Below, one piece after another: positions 4,030-6,385 of a DNA stretch of 6,385 nucleotides. Each line of letters starts with the position of its first letter. Positions within the stretch are counted from its first letter, which is position 1. A model generated the notes under the pieces. That model was given only the letters and a program-made list of their open reading frames with translations, ran no database searches and was not told the origin of the DNA. A program made the translations under genes and the position numbers. The stretch comes from Candidatus Campbellbacteria bacterium CG22_combo_CG10-13_8_21_14_all_36_13 (lineage in GTDB: Bacteria > Patescibacteriota > Minisyncoccia > Phycocordibacterales > PCTT01): NCBI GenBank assembly GCA_002771585.1, contig PCTT01000028.1, forward strand, positions 1-6,385. Reading direction: 5' to 3'.

Positions 4030-6234
4030 TTATTCAGAACCAGGCCATTTCTCAACCATTAAAATTTTCTTTTCCTTTATTGGAAAATCTTTCCAAATTG
4101 CTTCAGTTATAAAAGGCATAAAAGGATGAAGTAGTTTTAGTGAGGAGATAAGTATATGCACCAGTGTCCACTCTGCGGATTTTTTTTCTGTATCATTTCC
4201 GTTTTTTAATCTTTCTTTTGCTCCTTCTATTATTATGTCTGCATATGTGTGCCAGAAATAATGATAAAGCTTTTCTCCAGCAAGATATAGTCTGTACTGG
4301 TTCATGTCGCTAGTTATGTCTTCTATAATATTGTTTAACTCTTTTATATATTGCTCGTCTATTTGAACCAGTGGTGGTTTTTGTATATAGTCAAAATCAT
4401 TACGCATGTTTGCTAGAACAAAGCGTGTTGCATTCCAGATTTTATTTGAAAAGTGCTTGTATGCTTTTATTTTATTTTCAGACAAGCTAAGGTCTGAGCC
4501 AGGACCTACGCCAACAATAAGCGCCATCCTTAATGCATCGGCACCATATTTTTCTATTAACTCTAGTGGGTCTATATTGTTTCCAAGAGATTTTGATATT
4601 TTTGCACCTTTTTCGTCTCGTACTAAGCCATGTAGATATACTGTATTGAATGGCACTTCTCCTAGCAAAAAACCACTCATTAGAACCATTCTTGCAACCC
4701 AGAAAAATATTATGTCATATCCTGTTTCAAGGAGGGTTGTTGGGTGGTATGTTTTTAGGTCCTCAGTATTTTCTGGCCAACCAAGAGTAGAAAATGTCCA
4801 AAGACCAGATGAAAACCATGTATCAAGCGTATCGGGGTCTTGTGTCCAACCATCTCCTTCTGGTACTGATACTCCAACATACGTTTCTTTGTCTCTATAC
4901 CATACAGGTATGCGGTGCCCATACCACAGCTGTCTAGAAATATTCCAATCACGCAAATTATCAATCCAGTTGAAATATGTCTTCTCGAACCTGTCTGGCA
5001 ATATCTTTATTTGACCAGAAGCAACAGATGTTTTCATTATCTTTTTAAGAGTAGTCACTGAGCCAGATTTTATTTCATTTATGTTTGAATAGGGAATAGT
5101 GAACTCTTTGTTTACATTCACGAACCATTGTTCAAGTATTTGTGGCTCTATCACACCGCTACCTCTTGAATTTGTTGCTATCTTATTTTCATATCTGTCG
5201 TCAATCTTTTCCACCAAACCTTTTTGTTCTAGTTTTTCAATTATTTTATCTCTTGCATCTTTTATTTTCATACCTGCAAACTCTCCAGCAATAGGCAATA
5301 ACTTTCCGTACAAATCTATTATTTGTTCTTTATCAAGTCCGTGTTTTTCTGCAAGTTCAAAATCTACTTCAGAATGCCATGGTGTGATTGTCATCACACC
5401 AGTACCAAACTCCATATCTATCACTTCATCTTTTATTATTGTTGCCTCTATTGGTCCGTTTATCCACTCAACAGTTAGCTTGTCGCCGTGTTTATATTCG
5501 GCATACCTTTTATCGTCTGGATGTATTACAACGTATTTATCACCAAATTTGGTTTCCGGCCTTGCTGTACCTATTGTGAATGGCCCGTATTTTAGATAAT
5601 AGAATTTTGACTTTTGTTCTTCATAGTCCACCTCTTCGTCTGATACAACGGTTTGCATTTTGGGATCCCAATTTACACTTCTGAATCCTTTGTATATAAG
5701 TCCAGCTTCATACATTTTTGTGAAAGCTGTGCGTACGGCAAGTTCTCTTTTTTCATCAAGAGTAAAGGCTTCGCGAGACCAGTCAACAGATGCCCCCATT
5801 TGTTTCATTTGTTCTACTATTGTGTCGTGACTATCTTGTGCGAAGTCTTCAACTCTTTTTAAGAAATCTTCTCTACCAAGGTCGTGTCGATTTTTACCTT
5901 CTTTTTTATATATTTCTTTCTCAACCTTAGTTTGTGTTGCAATACCTGCATGGTCTGTGCCAGGAACCCACAATGTGTTTTTACCTCTCATTCTGTTGAA
6001 GCGAACAATTATATCTTCTATTGCAAGCATTCCTGCGTGCCCGGTATGAAGCACACCTGTCACATTTGGTGGGGGAAGGACAATAGAAAAAGTCTCTGCG
6101 CCTTTCTCACAAATACCTTTTTCTATGCATGTGTCAGGATTGAAAAAGTCACTTTTCTCCCAATATTTGTATATAGACCTTTCAGTTTTTGTTGGTTCGT
6201 ATGGTTTTAAAAATTTTTCTGGAATGTTTTGCAT
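4030..6234 (-). CDS. valS: Valyl-tRNA synthetase (compact form)
   Basis: A 734-residue class I synthetase that joins valine to tRNA-Val using ATP. The HIGH motif is H63-T-G-H66 in PPPNVTGVLHTGHA, followed by GTDHAGIATQ (92-101). The CP1 editing domain, about 215-365, contains GTARPET (222-228) and TPWHSEVDFE, in which D291 occupies the conserved editing aspartate position. SRQLWYGHRIPVWY (433-446) and DTWFSSGLW follow. The KMSKS motif is K545-I-S-K-S549. The anticodon-binding helical domain starts at about 595 (KIWNATRF). Most bacterial ValRS have 850-950 residues; this one stops after EKWPGSE without the C-terminal extension and coiled-coil arm. No continuing frame follows the stop, so it looks naturally short. 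The ATG at 6234 lies 6 nt from TATAAT. Confidence 0.97.
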   Translation of the reverse strand: MQNIPEKFLKPYEPTKTERSIYKYWEKSDFFNPDTCIEKGICEKGAETFSIVLPPPNVTGVLHTGHAGMLAIEDIIVRFNRMRGKNTLWVPGTDHAGIATQTKVEKEIYKKEGKNRHDLGREDFLKRVEDFAQDSHDTIVEQMKQMGASVDWSREAFTLDEKRELAVRTAFTKMYEAGLIYKGFRSVNWDPKMQTVVSDEEVDYEEQKSKFYYLKYGPFTIGTARPETKFGDKYVVIHPDDKRYAEYKHGDKLTVEWINGPIEATIIKDEVIDMEFGTGVMTITPWHSEVDFELAEKHGLDKEQIIDLYGKLLPIAGEFAGMKIKDARDKIIEKLEQKGLVEKIDDRYENKIATNSRGSGVIEPQILEQWFVNVNKEFTIPYSNINEIKSGSVTTLKKIMKTSVASGQIKILPDRFEKTYFNWIDNLRDWNISRQLWYGHRIPVWYRDKETYVGVSVPEGDGWTQDPDTLDTWFSSGLWTFSTLGWPENTEDLKTYHPTTLLETGYDIIFFWVARMVLMSGFLLGEVPFNTVYLHGLVRDEKGAKISKSLGNNIDPLELIEKYGADALRMALIVGVGPGSDLSLSENKIKAYKHFSNKIWNATRFVLANMRNDFDYIQKPPLVQIDEQYIKELNNIIEDITSDMNQYRLYLAGEKLYHYFWHTYADIIIEGAKERLKNGNDTEKKSAEWTLVHILISSLKLLHPFMPFITEAIWKDFPIKEKKILMVEKWPGSE

Positions 6235-6240
6235 TGTCTC

Positions 6241-6252
6241 ATTATAATACCA
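6241..6252 (-). promoter_or_regulatory. -10 region of valS, leaderless arrangement
   Basis: On the minus strand the sequence is TGGTATTATAAT, then GAGACA and the ATG. Either TATAAT (6 nt from ATG) or TGGTATTAT (extended -10, 9 nt from ATG) would start RNA at or a few bases before the initiation codon. There is no Shine-Dalgarno and no T-box-like leader, as there is no room for one. Confidence 0.6.
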
Positions 6253-6298
6253 TTTTAGGTCTTATTTTAAAGTATTTTTACAGTTTTGTAACAGTGTT

Positions 6299-6385
6299 TT
6301 AGGTACGGACATATGGCGGTTTAATTAATTGATAATCTTTAAGAAATTCATTTGGTGTTTTTCCGTTTAAGCCGCAATGTTCTAA
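6299..6385 (-). CDS. C-terminus of a probable DDE transposase / integrase, cut by window edge
   Basis: The last 28 codons and stop of an open frame entering from the right edge: LEHCGLNGKTPNEFL, then KDYQLIKPPYVRT. The G-L-N-G-K-T-P-x-E-F-L phrase matches the end of the integrase-core domain of IS3/IS481-like transposases, where an RPH...L.G.TP.E(F/Y)L segment closes the fold. The catalytic DDE residues would be outside the window, so activity and completeness are unknown. It ends 64 nt before the valS ATG, so the end of the insertion sequence probably lies between 6253 and 6298. ACAGT-based repeats (6281-6298) are there, but no terminal repeat can be proven from one end. Confidence 0.55.
   Translation of the reverse strand, partial: LEHCGLNGKTPNEFLKDYQLIKPPYVRT

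Noticed and set aside
4406..5014. 202-codon plus-strand frame inside valS
   Set aside because: It is a shadow of the valS reading frame. The valS protein is conserved and intact throughout this region.
5099..5599. 166-codon serine-rich plus-strand frame inside valS
   Set aside because: It is antisense to the ValRS editing domain, with low-complexity Ser/Ile composition typical of a shadow frame.

Overview
The window most likely comes from a member of the Candidate Phyla Radiation (Patescibacteria, Parcubacteria-like). This is inferred, not proven. The grounds are: low-GC coding sequence (about 35% in a hand-counted stretch of valS against 60-65% in the intergenic block at 901-1020); a compact valyl-tRNA synthetase of only 734 residues; a YruB/NrdH-type mini-glutaredoxin; an amidase with a long insert before its third zinc ligand; no recognisable Shine-Dalgarno sequence at any gene; tRNA-Phe without an encoded CCA; and intergenic DNA full of short perfect palindromes and AT-rich phrase repeats.

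Layout from left to right: a tRNA-Arg(CCT) on the minus strand, cut by the window edge; a rho-independent terminator; a minus-strand glutaredoxin-like gene; a divergent promoter region; a plus-strand gene for a small coiled-coil/single-TM protein that ends 2 nt before a plus-strand tRNA-Phe(GAA). Then comes 448 nt (834-1281) without a convincing gene. It holds two identical copies of the tRNA-Phe 3' end plus its terminator (66-bp direct repeats), separated by 132 bp of GC-rich hairpin DNA, then more palindromes and a perfect 26-bp AT-rich palindrome. From 1282 to the right edge everything is on the minus strand: a zinc N-acetylmuramoyl-L-alanine amidase with a C-terminal peptidoglycan-binding domain; a terminator; an Hsp20 small heat-shock protein; a PrsW-family membrane protease; a 264-nt spacer made of repeats; valS; and the last 28 codons of a probable DDE transposase.

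Together the genes are housekeeping: decoding (two tRNAs, ValRS), envelope maintenance (amidase, PrsW, a small membrane protein) and stress/redox (Hsp20, glutaredoxin). PrsW and Hsp20 lie 35 nt apart with no terminator between them and probably share a transcript.

Three things deserve attention. First, for the small TM gene, the amidase, prsW and valS (and weakly hsp20), a -10-like hexamer ends 6-7 nt before the ATG and there is no Shine-Dalgarno, which predicts leaderless mRNAs. Second, the tRNA-Phe locus behaves like a duplicated tRNA end flanking an insert, and the insert can fold into a multi-hairpin structure closed by a copy of the tRNA acceptor stem. Third, two hairpins in that insert share one design (6-bp stem, 4-nt loop, flanking GA/GA) with a compensatory T-A to C-G change, which suggests that the structure itself is conserved.
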